Made by a program: the position numbers and the translations under genes. DNA of 7,593 nt from Candidatus Altimarinota bacterium (GTDB taxonomy: Bacteria; Patescibacteriota; Gracilibacteria; UBA4473), in contig JALWQU010000048.1 in assembly GCA_026982915.1 (NCBI GenBank), forward strand, positions 1 through 7,593, read 5' to 3'. Below the pieces are notes generated by a model. The model was not told where the DNA came from. It did no database searches and saw only the letters and a program-made list of their open reading frames with translations. This document shows, piece after piece, positions 1-6,006 of the stretch; position 1 is the stretch's first letter; each line of letters opens with the position of its first letter.

Positions 1-614
1 ATAAACCACTCCCCTTTCAAGCGGGACAATTCGTATCACTTCAGTTTACAGAAAAAGCTTGGCGCGCCTATTCCATCGCCTCTACCGAAAAAGAACCACT
101 CATTGAACTCGTTATTCGTATTATCCCAGAAGGCGTTGGCTCTATGATCCTGGATAAGGCAAAGGTTGGTGATACCTTTAATTTTAAAGGCCCTTTTGGA
201 CATTTCGTGCTTTCTGAAAATTCGCAGGCTAACTTAATATTTTTAGGGACAGGAACGGGCATTGCGCCACTTCGAGCGATGATTATTGAAGAAAGTCGAA
301 AAGAATCCCCTCGCCCAATGACCTGTCTCTACGGTGGACGCAATCCTGATGATATTGCCTATCTGGAGGAGATGGAAAACTGGGCGGATAATTTAAACAT
401 AAAACTAGGATTTTCGCGAACCACTGATTTTGGATCTTATCAAAAACATGCCCAAAATTGTCGCATTACGGCCTTCCTAGAAGCGCCTAAGGCGTTTGAT
501 AAAAATAGTGAATTTTATATCTGTGGTAACGGTAATATGGTGAAATCAGTATTAGAAGTTTTAGCCAAGAAAGGCGTCGAAAAAGAACGAATCTTTATGG
601 AACGGTTTAATTAG
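1..614 (+). CDS. FAD/NAD(P)-binding oxidoreductase, ferredoxin-NADP reductase family (5' partial)
   Basis: The reading frame is open from base 3 to a TAG stop at 612-614, giving 203 visible residues; the true start lies before the window. The ATG at 144 is internal because FAD-domain sequence precedes it. The fragment begins with an AGQFV stretch and an RAYSIAS motif (bases 63-83), which matches the RxYS flavin-binding signature of the FNR superfamily. It continues with a KGPFGHF loop, then the NAD(P)-binding glycine motif GTGTGIAP (bases 246-269), a YGGRNPDD segment and a C-terminal CGNGNMV motif. These appear in the order expected for this family: FAD barrel, then nucleotide-binding domain. 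Such enzymes move electrons between NAD(P)H and ferredoxin, flavodoxin or a partner oxygenase/reductase, in the cytoplasm. No ferredoxin domain follows the reductase part. With por genes nearby, ferredoxin:NAD(P)H exchange is a reasonable guess, but partner and cofactor preference cannot be read from the sequence. Confidence 0.9.
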   Translation, partial: KPLPFQAGQFVSLQFTEKAWRAYSIASTEKEPLIELVIRIIPEGVGSMILDKAKVGDTFNFKGPFGHFVLSENSQANLIFLGTGTGIAPLRAMIIEESRKESPRPMTCLYGGRNPDDIAYLEEMENWADNLNIKLGFSRTTDFGSYQKHAQNCRITAFLEAPKAFDKNSEFYICGNGNMVKSVLEVLAKKGVEKERIFMERFN

Positions 615-658
615 ATATTTTAATGAAAAGGTAAGGGTACTAAATAATCATAATTACA

Positions 659-832
659 ATGAATATAACTAGAAAACTACCAGACGATATCGTTTCTAAA
701 ACAAGTAAATATTTCAAAATAGGTAAAATCATCAAAGACAATTCAGGTCTACCCTACCTTTTTATAAAAGATTTATCATTGGGTTTATACGAATTCGAAA
801 AAAAAGAAGTAACAGCCTATGAATTTGGATAA
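659..832 (+). CDS. Possible small hypothetical protein, 57 aa
   Basis: An ATG at 659 opens a 57-codon frame ending in TAA at 830-832. The protein begins MNITRKLPDD and ends VTAYEFG. It is lysine-rich and mixed in charge, with no signal peptide, membrane segment or Cys/His cluster, and I do not recognise a family. An in-frame TAA at 641-643 limits any upstream extension. There is no Shine-Dalgarno sequence; the nearest purine-rich stretch (around 628-637) is too far away. It starts 44 bases after the reductase and lies on the same strand, so it could be cotranscribed. Its codons (AGA for arginine, several ATA) differ from the CGA-rich neighbours. It may be a real small gene, a remnant of a longer one, or chance in AT-rich DNA. 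Confidence 0.4.
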   Translation: MNITRKLPDDIVSKTSKYFKIGKIIKDNSGLPYLFIKDLSLGLYEFEKKEVTAYEFG

Positions 833-938
833 AATGAGAATTTTTATCGGAATCTAAAAAGATAATGGTGACAGTCCACAGAGACGCTCTCAAAGAACGA
901 ATACCTGTTTCCCCCAAATTAAAATGGAAGGCTTTTTC
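833..938. other. Spacer between convergent genes, no feature recognised
   Basis: This stretch separates the small ORF from the end of the minus-strand gene. It holds only very short ORFs and a weak 4-bp hairpin (GAGA-CGC-TCTC near 881-891) with no following T-run on either strand. I see no convincing terminator and no known RNA gene here. Confidence 0.5.
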
Positions 939-1553
939 TTATTTCAACATATGAGCCATTCCCTTTGCCATCATTAAATGGTGGGGTTGATGGTTTGAGC
1001 TTACCGACATTATACCAATAAATCCAAGTCCTCGAATTTTATCTACTTCTTTTTCAATATCAGAAGTAACCGTTAGAATTACGCCTTTATCAATAATTTC
1101 TACTTTTGTTTTCCACTGCTTAAAAGAACTCAAGGTCATGGCATTATGAGTTGGCACCATTCGTTTGATTGAATCAATGCTTCGTCCTTCCCCCGTAACG
1201 ATCATTTTTAGCCCGTTTGGAATTATTTCTCTTTTCACGGTTGTATGCATCGTAACTTCATCCATATCAATAAGATGCGCCTGTAAAGCGTCAATATCTA
1301 CAGAATCCCAATCTGTATTTGGATCAGCTTCCAAAATACTAATAATTTCTTGTATCGTCCCAAAAGCCTCCTGCCCTGGCATAGTAGGATTATTTTTTGA
1401 AGTTCCTTTTGTTATACTATTCATCTGATTATGATGATCTTCTGCATGAAAATCAATAGCTGATCCATGATGTATGGTAAAAAGCAATCCTACGCCAACA
1501 AGAAGGATAAGTATCAAAAGAATTGTATTAAGATATTTTTTTAAGTTCTTCAT
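939..1553 (-). CDS. Membrane-anchored His/Met-rich protein of unknown function with an internal repeat
   Basis: This 204-residue protein has a short basic N-terminus (MKNLKKY) and one strong hydrophobic segment at about residues 10-26. It probably stays anchored with the rest outside the cytoplasm; no lipobox is visible. Just after the membrane segment comes HHGSAIDFHAEDHH (28-41), and the C-terminus is rich in His and Met (NHQPHH at 187-192, then MM, M, HM). The middle carries GQEAFGTIQEIISILEAD (60-77) and a DALQAHLIDMDEVTM stretch. From memory these resemble a family of uncharacterised bacterial exported proteins, but I cannot name a domain. Residues 105-137 and 149-190 look like two copies of one unit: V..I-x-G-x2-IVTG/TVTS, a charged helix, IKRM/IRGL, then His. 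Metal binding is an inference from the His and Met clusters. The start at 1553 has no Shine-Dalgarno. A TATAGT hexamer (1576-1581 region, minus strand) could be a weak -10. The gene begins 62 bases downstream of tRNA-Ala on the same strand, so tRNA read-through could also drive it. Confidence 0.85.
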   Translation of the reverse strand: MKNLKKYLNTILLILILLVGVGLLFTIHHGSAIDFHAEDHHNQMNSITKGTSKNNPTMPGQEAFGTIQEIISILEADPNTDWDSVDIDALQAHLIDMDEVTMHTTVKREIIPNGLKMIVTGEGRSIDSIKRMVPTHNAMTLSSFKQWKTKVEIIDKGVILTVTSDIEKEVDKIRGLGFIGIMSVSSNHQPHHLMMAKGMAHMLK

Positions 1554-1615
1554 GGTTTTTAATGTTTTAAGAGATACTATAAAGTGAGATATAATTCATC
1601 ATCATATCATTTAAA

Positions 1616-1692
1616 TGGTGGAGCCTATCGGAATCGAACCGATTACCTCAACGCTGCCAGCGTCGCGCTCTAGCCAAGTGAGCTAAGGCCCC
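1616..1692 (-). tRNA. tRNA-Ala (anticodon GGC)
   Basis: The reverse complement folds as a full cloverleaf. The acceptor stem is GGGGCCT/AGGCTCC (1686-1692 with 1620-1626). The D stem is GCTC/GAGC, the anticodon stem CGACG/CGTTG has loop CTGGCAG, the variable loop has 5 bases, and the T stem ATCGG/CCGAT has loop TTCGAAT. The anticodon GGC at 1656-1658 reads GCC/GCU alanine codons. The acceptor stem contains the G3:U70 wobble pair, the main alanine identity element. The discriminator base is A (1619), and CCA is encoded at 1616-1618. The body is 74 nt, or 77 with CCA. No intron or mismatch is seen. Confidence 0.97.
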
Positions 1693-1702
1693 AACCGAAC
1701 AC

Positions 1703-1730
1703 ATCCTACCCATGATTTTAACCATGGCAA
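1703..1730 (-). promoter_or_regulatory. Probable promoter of tRNA-Ala
   Basis: Read on the minus strand, TTGCCA (1725-1730, five of six matches to the -35 consensus) is followed after 16 bases by TAGGAT (1703-1708, four of six to the -10 consensus). Transcription would start a few bases before the first tRNA base at 1692, the usual spacing for a tRNA gene. The spacer contains an inverted repeat, CCATG (1710-1714) with CATGG (1723-1727), of unknown meaning. Confidence 0.55.
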
Positions 1731-1738
1731 ATTTTCTC

Positions 1739-1754
1739 TAAAAAAGCTTTTTTA
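1739..1754. repeat. 16-bp perfect palindrome TAAAAAAGCTTTTTTA
   Basis: The sequence is its own reverse complement over 16 bases. It lies between the divergent tRNA promoter and the -10 box of the por genes, at about the place of a -35/upstream element for por. Being A/T runs around GC, it could be a bent-DNA or upstream element or a dimeric-regulator site. A role as a terminator is unlikely, since no gene ends here. Confidence 0.6.
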
Positions 1755-1769
1755 AATGCCTTAAAACAG

Positions 1770-1786
1770 TATAATAAAAGTATAAA
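1770..1786 (+). promoter_or_regulatory. Probable -10 region of the por operon
   Basis: A consensus TATAAT lies at 1770-1775, and a second near-match, TATAAA, at 1781-1786. The start would fall about 20-30 bases before the porD ATG at 1809. No good -35 hexamer is present at 16-18 bases upstream; that position holds the T-run of the 16-bp palindrome. This may mean an activator, an UP-element-like contact, or a different sigma preference. Confidence 0.5.
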
Positions 1787-1808
1787 TACGGTAAAAAATG
1801 CGCCAAAA

Positions 1809-2162
1809 ATGTCTCTCAAAGTAGTCCATTCCACAATAACTCCAGAAACCGCTTCATGGAAAGACCTTGAAAAAGAAGGCCCTATCATCGCGGATACGGG
1901 GAATTCTCAATTATACGGAACCGGTAACTGGGTTCCTAAAAAACTCGATTTTTACGAAGAAAACTGTATCAATTGTAGTCTTTGTTGGGCGGTATGTCCT
2001 GATGACGCTATTGTTTTTGATAAGGACGGGAATATGGTTGGGATTGATACCGAGCACTGCAAGGACTGCGGAATGTGTGTTGAAATTTGCCCGGCCAATA
2101 AAAATCCTGATACCGAAAAACACGCCTTAGTTTTTGAAGACGATTATCGTGATGACTTTTAA
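1809..2162 (+). CDS. porD: Pyruvate (2-oxoacid):ferredoxin oxidoreductase, delta subunit
   Basis: This 117-residue protein is the iron-sulfur subunit of a multi-subunit 2-oxoacid:ferredoxin oxidoreductase. It passes electrons from the thiamine-diphosphate site to free ferredoxin. Two complete [4Fe-4S] motifs are visible: CxxCxxCxxxCP at Cys53, 56, 59, 63 and CxxCGxCxxxCP at Cys84, 87, 90, 94. The TGNWVPKK segment (38-45) just before the first cluster is typical of PorD/VorD rather than of simple bacterial ferredoxins, and the length (about 100 residues is usual for the family) fits. The tail is strongly acidic (FEDDYRDDF). The porA start lies 16 bases after the stop, so the two are surely cotranscribed. 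There is no Shine-Dalgarno before ATG 1809; an ATG at 1798 is out of frame. Whether the substrate is pyruvate or a branched-chain 2-oxoacid cannot be settled from this subunit. Confidence 0.92.
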   Translation: MSLKVVHSTITPETASWKDLEKEGPIIADTGNSQLYGTGNWVPKKLDFYEENCINCSLCWAVCPDDAIVFDKDGNMVGIDTEHCKDCGMCVEICPANKNPDTEKHALVFEDDYRDDF

Positions 2163-2178
2163 TTTTTAGTACTCAAAT

Positions 2179-3366
2179 ATGCCCAAAATAACCAAACGAA
2201 CCGAAAAAACTCTTGATGGAAATCACGCAGCCGCCGAAGCCCTTCGTCAAATACACCCTGATGTTTTTGGGTTTTATCCGATCACCCCGACCAGCTATAT
2301 CGGAGAAAAATTTGCCAAATATGTGGCCGACGGAGAAGTCGATACCGAATATGTCTGTGCCGAATCAGAACACGCCGCTATGTCTATTTGTGTAGGGGCT
2401 AGCGCGGCTGGATCTCGAGCCGTAACCGCTACCGCTAGTCAGGGATTAATCCTCATGAGTGAGGTCCTTTACAATGCCTCTGGCATGCGATTGCCTATTG
2501 TCTTGATCAATGGGAATCGATCACTAGGTGCCCCTCTCTCGATCCATTGTGATCACGGAGATGCTATGGGCGTTCGTGATACTGGCTGGATTCAGCTCAT
2601 GGCGGAGAATGCCCAAGAAGCCTATGATTTTTTACTTTGTGCGCCACGAATTGCGGAGGACAAAGAAGTACGAACGCCTATTATGGTCTGTATGGATTGT
2701 TTTCAGACAACACACACCCTTATGAATATGGTCATCGAGTCAGATAAAGAGGTGCAAAAATTTGTTGGAGAACCTATTGTGGTCAATCCCCTACTCGATA
2801 TTGATAATCCCGTCAGTTATGGAAATTTTGATAAGCCAAATTTTTATATGGAGCATCGACGGTCTCAATTGGAAGGTCTTCTGAACGCCGAATCAAAAAC
2901 CACTGAAGTTTTTGCGGATCTGGCGAAAACCTTTGGACGAGGATCCGCTTCACTCCTAGATGAATACCGAACCGATGAGGCTGAGCTAGTCGTCATCGTA
3001 ATGTGTTCGACGGCTGGGACCCTTCGAAAATCTATTGATAAGCTTCGTGAAAAAGGTCAAAAAGTTGGGATGGTACGGCTAAAAATGTTTCGCCCTTTTC
3101 CTACAAAAACTCTTCGGAAGGTATTATCAGCCTTCCCAAAACTGCTTATTCTTGATCGGATGAGTCCTGCTGGAGCTACTTTTGGAGCACTTGGGTCAGA
3201 GATTTCAGCGTTATTTTATCATGATGATACGCCACACCCAAAAATCCGAAACGCGATTTATGGACTTGGCTCACGAGAAACACACTTCGAGGATTTTGTA
3301 AAAATTATTGAAGATTTTGATCAACTGCCTATTGAGCCAAAATGGATTAACCTTCGAGAAGATTAA
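2179..3366 (+). CDS. porA: Pyruvate (2-oxoacid):ferredoxin oxidoreductase, alpha subunit
   Basis: This 395-residue protein matches the alpha subunit of 2-oxoacid:ferredoxin oxidoreductases, which with the TPP-binding beta subunit converts pyruvate and CoA to acetyl-CoA, CO2 and reduced ferredoxin. The N-terminal pyrimidine-binding domain shows DGNHAAAEAL (13-22), YPITPTSYIGE (33-43), the AESEHAAMS segment (61-69) with the glutamate expected to contact TPP, the TATASQGL loop (83-90), and an INGNRSLGAP stretch (110-119). A second domain from about 265 (ELVVIVMCSTAGTLRKSI, then VGMVRLKMFRPFP) is the usual C-terminal transketolase-like fold. The length is normal for PorA. No beta subunit follows; a membrane protein starts 9 bases later. 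Arginine is encoded by CGA 13 times out of 21 and never by AGA/AGG. The pyruvate assignment is the default for the family; a 2-oxoisovalerate enzyme is possible. Confidence 0.92.
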   Translation: MPKITKRTEKTLDGNHAAAEALRQIHPDVFGFYPITPTSYIGEKFAKYVADGEVDTEYVCAESEHAAMSICVGASAAGSRAVTATASQGLILMSEVLYNASGMRLPIVLINGNRSLGAPLSIHCDHGDAMGVRDTGWIQLMAENAQEAYDFLLCAPRIAEDKEVRTPIMVCMDCFQTTHTLMNMVIESDKEVQKFVGEPIVVNPLLDIDNPVSYGNFDKPNFYMEHRRSQLEGLLNAESKTTEVFADLAKTFGRGSASLLDEYRTDEAELVVIVMCSTAGTLRKSIDKLREKGQKVGMVRLKMFRPFPTKTLRKVLSAFPKLLILDRMSPAGATFGALGSEISALFYHDDTPHPKIRNAIYGLGSRETHFEDFVKIIEDFDQLPIEPKWINLRED

Positions 3367-3375
3367 GAAATCTGC

Positions 3376-3774
3376 ATGAAAAAACCACGATACGAACTCT
3401 ATTCAAAGATAGCCTTTGGCCTTGTTACCTATATTCCACTGATTTCAATACTAATATTAGTATTCTTATTCCTTCTATTTACTATAACGAAACATCCACC
3501 ATCAATAACACTAGTAGAATCAATAATATCAACCGCATGGAAGATCCCTACTTCGTTAATAGTCCTCGCCGTTATGATTATTTGGTTCTTTTCGCCATTT
3601 CTTGGATGGTTTTTTGAAATTCCTGCCTTATTCCTGGCCATATACAGCTATAAAAATACACCCAAAAACGCAACTTTAAATATGGTTACGATTGTTTTTT
3701 CCCTTTTCCTTATGACACTACAAGCACTGATATTAATTTTCCCTAGGTCTTTTGGATACCCAGGCTTCAACTAA
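3376..3774 (+). CDS. Small multi-pass membrane protein, unknown
   Basis: This 132-residue protein is mostly hydrophobic. Likely membrane segments are residues 12-37, 58-72, 73-92 (a Trp/Phe/Pro-rich WFFSPFLGWFFEIPA block joins these two) and 102-123, giving three or four spans with short basic and polar ends. I recognise no family and no catalytic motif. It starts 9 bases after porA and ends 18 bases before the next gene, all on one strand, so it is probably transcribed with them. No Shine-Dalgarno is visible. Its codon use stands out: isoleucine is ATA in 10 of 18 cases, against 2 of 25 in porA, and one arginine is AGG. This suggests a young, low-expression or acquired gene rather than a por subunit. 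Confidence 0.75.
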   Translation: MKKPRYELYSKIAFGLVTYIPLISILILVFLFLLFTITKHPPSITLVESIISTAWKIPTSLIVLAVMIIWFFSPFLGWFFEIPALFLAIYSYKNTPKNATLNMVTIVFSLFLMTLQALILIFPRSFGYPGFN

Positions 3775-3792
3775 ATTTATCAGGCTTTCCTT

Positions 3793-4458
3793 ATGAAAAA
3801 AATCCTTGTTATCTCTAATTATGTGCCGAAAGAAGGATTTAATTATCCGGGTGGTCTTTGTCCTCTTACGCATAGACGAAAGGCCCATGAAGCCCTTTTT
3901 TCGATGCAACGGTTTTTTGATGAAAAAATATTCTGGAAAATTATAAAGGTTGAAAAATACGATTATTTCAAGCTCAAAAGTCTTTGTTTCGATACACAAT
4001 ATGATGCTATTTTTTGCTCTGGATCTCCGTATAATACCGATGATAATTATTTTTGGATCAAGAATCTAAAAAAAGTACTAACCGATTTTCACGAATCTGA
4101 AATCAAAACCCCGCTCCTCGGTCTTTGTTTTGGGGCACAAATCTTGGCCGAGGTATTTGGTGGTACCGTTTCCAAGGCTGATGATTTTTTTACCGGTGAA
4201 ACATCCCTAACCCTGACCACGGAATCCTACGCTGAAACAATTATAGAAACCCGAACTTTTCATGAAAATTATATAAAAGAGATGCCCCCAAAAGCTAAAC
4301 TCATCGGTCATGGACCACAAAAAATGCCTTATCTTATACAATTTGATACCCATATTTGGGGTATCCAATCACATCCAGAATTTATTCTTTCGGAAAAGAA
4401 ATCCAATAAGGCTTCTAATAACTTTTGGCGATCTTTTTTTCAAAAACACTTTTTTTAG
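3793..4458 (+). CDS. Stand-alone class I glutamine amidotransferase-like protein
   Basis: The 221-residue protein has the triad of class I (triad-type) glutamine amidotransferases. The nucleophile is Cys112 in the elbow PLLGLCFGAQ (107-116), and His194 and Glu196 lie in GIQSHPEF (190-197). The usual GGP oxyanion loop is replaced by CSGSPYNTDD (75-84), which keeps Gly77 and Pro79. These enzymes hydrolyse glutamine and hand ammonia to a synthase domain, but many stand-alone members have other or unknown substrates. The overall form, one domain with a GHGPQKMPYLIQ segment before the histidine, resembles GMP-synthase-like amidotransferases. No synthase or ATP-grasp partner is encoded next to it, and it is too short to be GuaA. 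The start at 3793 gives a normal first strand (MKKILVISNY). A CAGG at about 3780-3783 is at best a weak ribosome site. Confidence 0.8.
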   Translation: MKKILVISNYVPKEGFNYPGGLCPLTHRRKAHEALFSMQRFFDEKIFWKIIKVEKYDYFKLKSLCFDTQYDAIFCSGSPYNTDDNYFWIKNLKKVLTDFHESEIKTPLLGLCFGAQILAEVFGGTVSKADDFFTGETSLTLTTESYAETIIETRTFHENYIKEMPPKAKLIGHGPQKMPYLIQFDTHIWGIQSHPEFILSEKKSNKASNNFWRSFFQKHFF

Positions 4459-4468
4459 AACCTCCCTA

Positions 4469-4491
4469 AATTTACAAAATTCCTGTAAATT
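4469..4491. repeat. Inverted repeat AATTTACA / TGTAAATT
   Basis: AATTTACA (4469-4476) and TGTAAATT (4484-4491) are perfect 8-bp inverted arms around a 7-base loop. The repeat starts 10 bases after the amidotransferase stop, and its right arm overlaps the -35 hexamer of the next gene. It is AT-rich with no T-run after it, so a strong intrinsic terminator is unlikely. An operator for the methyltransferase promoter is possible. Confidence 0.5.
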
Positions 4492-4518
4492 GCTATTTCA
4501 TCCCTATTGATCTAAAAT
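4490..4518 (+). promoter_or_regulatory. Probable promoter of the rRNA methyltransferase gene
   Basis: TTGCTA (4490-4495, four of six to -35 consensus) and TAAAAT (4513-4518, five of six to -10 consensus) are separated by exactly 17 bases. The -10 box ends 8 bases before the ATG at 4527, so the transcript would start at or within a few bases of the start codon. The gene has no Shine-Dalgarno, consistent with a leaderless or very short-leader mRNA. Confidence 0.55.
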
Positions 4519-4526
4519 TCTTCACG

Positions 4527-5987
4527 ATGAAAAAATTCCCCCAACGGTATATCGATCGGATAAAACAAATGATTCCTGAATCTGAATGGGATTTATTTTT
4601 TGATAAAGTGACCGAACCGCTTCCAAAAGCCATTCGTTTAAAAAATGATGAAGATCTCAGGTATCTCAACGAAAATGGATGGACCCTTACACCAACCGCT
4701 ATAAAAGAAGGGTTTTTTATTGACCGAGAAGATCGTGGACAAAGGGCTTTAGGCAAGACACTCCCCCACTTTACCGGTCAAGTCTATGTGCAGAGCCTCA
4801 GCTCCATGTTACCCGTAAAAGTGCTCAATCCACAACCCGATGAAAAAATACTCGACCTCTGTGCCGCTCCTGGGTCAAAAACCTCCTTTATCGCACAAAA
4901 AATGGGCAATAGCGGAACTATTATTGCCAACGAAGTTTCAGGCTCTCGTAGCAAAAAACTCGTGGCAAACCTGAAAAGAATGGGGGTTTTAAACACCGTT
5001 GTAACCCAAACTGATGGGGTCGCTATATCGGCTTTCCTCGGTCAAGAATTCGATAAAGTACTTTTGGACGCCCCCTGTTCGAGTGAAGGATTTGGACGAC
5101 GAGACGCCAAGTTTTTTGAGAAGATGTGGTCCGAAAAAAAGATTTTCACCGCGGCTAAACTCCAAAAGAAACTCATTAAATCCGCGTTTGAAATGTTAGG
5201 ACTTGACGGCGTTATGGTTTATTCGACCTGTACGAGCGCCCCAGAAGAGAATGAATTTGTGGTTCAGCATCTACTCGAAACCTATCCGCATGAAGCCGAA
5301 CTTCTTACTTTTGAACTTCCATCAGGGATTCCTGCCAGAAAAGGGTTGTCGGAATTCGAAGGCACGCCTATTGATCCCCAAATTGCCGAAAAGGTTTATC
5401 GAATCTACCCCCATTTACAAAACCAACAATGGAACTCTGAATCCTTTTTCGTCGCCCTAATCGCCAAAAAAAGGTCTATACAAAAACCACCACCAAAGAA
5501 ACCGGTTATCCGTGAACCAATTGAGATTTACAAAAAAAACAAGCAAGCCGAAATAATTACCCGTTTGGCTAAAACTTTCGGTATCCCAAAAGACACGCTC
5601 AAACATCTTCCTAGCGGACAAAAGGTGGTTCTTGTTGAGAAAAATAATGATCTTTTCGTCACCACTCGATCAGCGGCCGCTTTTTGCCAAAAAAATCTTT
5701 TCCGAAGAATTGGTCTAAAAATACTCGATAAAGATCGGAATATTACCAATCAGTTCGCGATGAGTTATGGGCAATTTGCTACCAAAAATTATTATGAGTG
5801 TAGTGAACGAGAAAAAAACAAATGGCTTAGCGGGTTTGATCTCCATCTTAAAACGCCTATTGCGGTCGATGGCACTCCCATAATTGTCCGATTCCAGACC
5901 TTTGTGATTGGGTACGGAAAAGTACAAAAAAACGGGACAAAATTAAAAAATAAACTCGATCGAGATATTGTTATGGCTAATTATTAA
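4527..5987 (+). CDS. 16S rRNA (cytosine-C5)-methyltransferase, RsmF / NOL1-NOP2-Sun family
   Basis: This 486-residue protein is an S-adenosylmethionine-dependent RNA m5C methyltransferase, probably acting on 16S rRNA during ribosome assembly. Motifs occur in the family order: the QSLSSMLPVKVL helix (89-100), the SAM loop LDLCAAPGSKT (109-119), DAPCSSEG (181-188) with Cys184 that helps release product, and YSTCTSAPEENE (232-243) with the catalytic nucleophile Cys235. A Pro/Lys-rich linker at about 314-332 leads to a C-terminal region of some 150 residues. That region ends with VIGYGKVQKNGTKLKNKL, like the PUA-like RNA-binding tail of RsmF and archaeal relatives. The length (E. coli RsmF about 480) fits RsmF better than RsmB, since no NusB-like N-terminal domain is present. 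The exact target cytidine is not determinable here. The gene is preceded by its own promoter and faces malic enzyme tail to tail, with 19 bases between. Confidence 0.9.
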   Translation: MKKFPQRYIDRIKQMIPESEWDLFFDKVTEPLPKAIRLKNDEDLRYLNENGWTLTPTAIKEGFFIDREDRGQRALGKTLPHFTGQVYVQSLSSMLPVKVLNPQPDEKILDLCAAPGSKTSFIAQKMGNSGTIIANEVSGSRSKKLVANLKRMGVLNTVVTQTDGVAISAFLGQEFDKVLLDAPCSSEGFGRRDAKFFEKMWSEKKIFTAAKLQKKLIKSAFEMLGLDGVMVYSTCTSAPEENEFVVQHLLETYPHEAELLTFELPSGIPARKGLSEFEGTPIDPQIAEKVYRIYPHLQNQQWNSESFFVALIAKKRSIQKPPPKKPVIREPIEIYKKNKQAEIITRLAKTFGIPKDTLKHLPSGQKVVLVEKNNDLFVTTRSAAAFCQKNLFRRIGLKILDKDRNITNQFAMSYGQFATKNYYECSEREKNKWLSGFDLHLKTPIAVDGTPIIVRFQTFVIGYGKVQKNGTKLKNKLDRDIVMANY

Positions 5988-6006
5988 ATTTGTAAATTCA
6001 CCGAAA

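Noticed and set aside
144..614. ATG at 144 as the start of the reductase
   Set aside because: The frame is open upstream to the window edge and encodes the flavin-binding RAYSIAS motif, so the true start is outside the window.
865..954. 29-codon ORF and a GACAGTCCAC stretch that briefly suggested a structured RNA (RNase P-like)
   Set aside because: The ORF is short and overlaps the end of the convergent gene. The stretch lacks the conserved RNase P core and any long stem.
1165..1428. 87-codon plus-strand ORF opposite the His-rich protein
   Set aside because: It is antisense to the better-supported minus-strand gene, which has a membrane anchor and family-like motifs.
5988..6006. Bidirectional terminator between the methyltransferase and malic enzyme
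   Set aside because: The interval has only a very AT-rich short palindrome with a 2-base centre, no GC stem and no T-run, so no terminator can be claimed.
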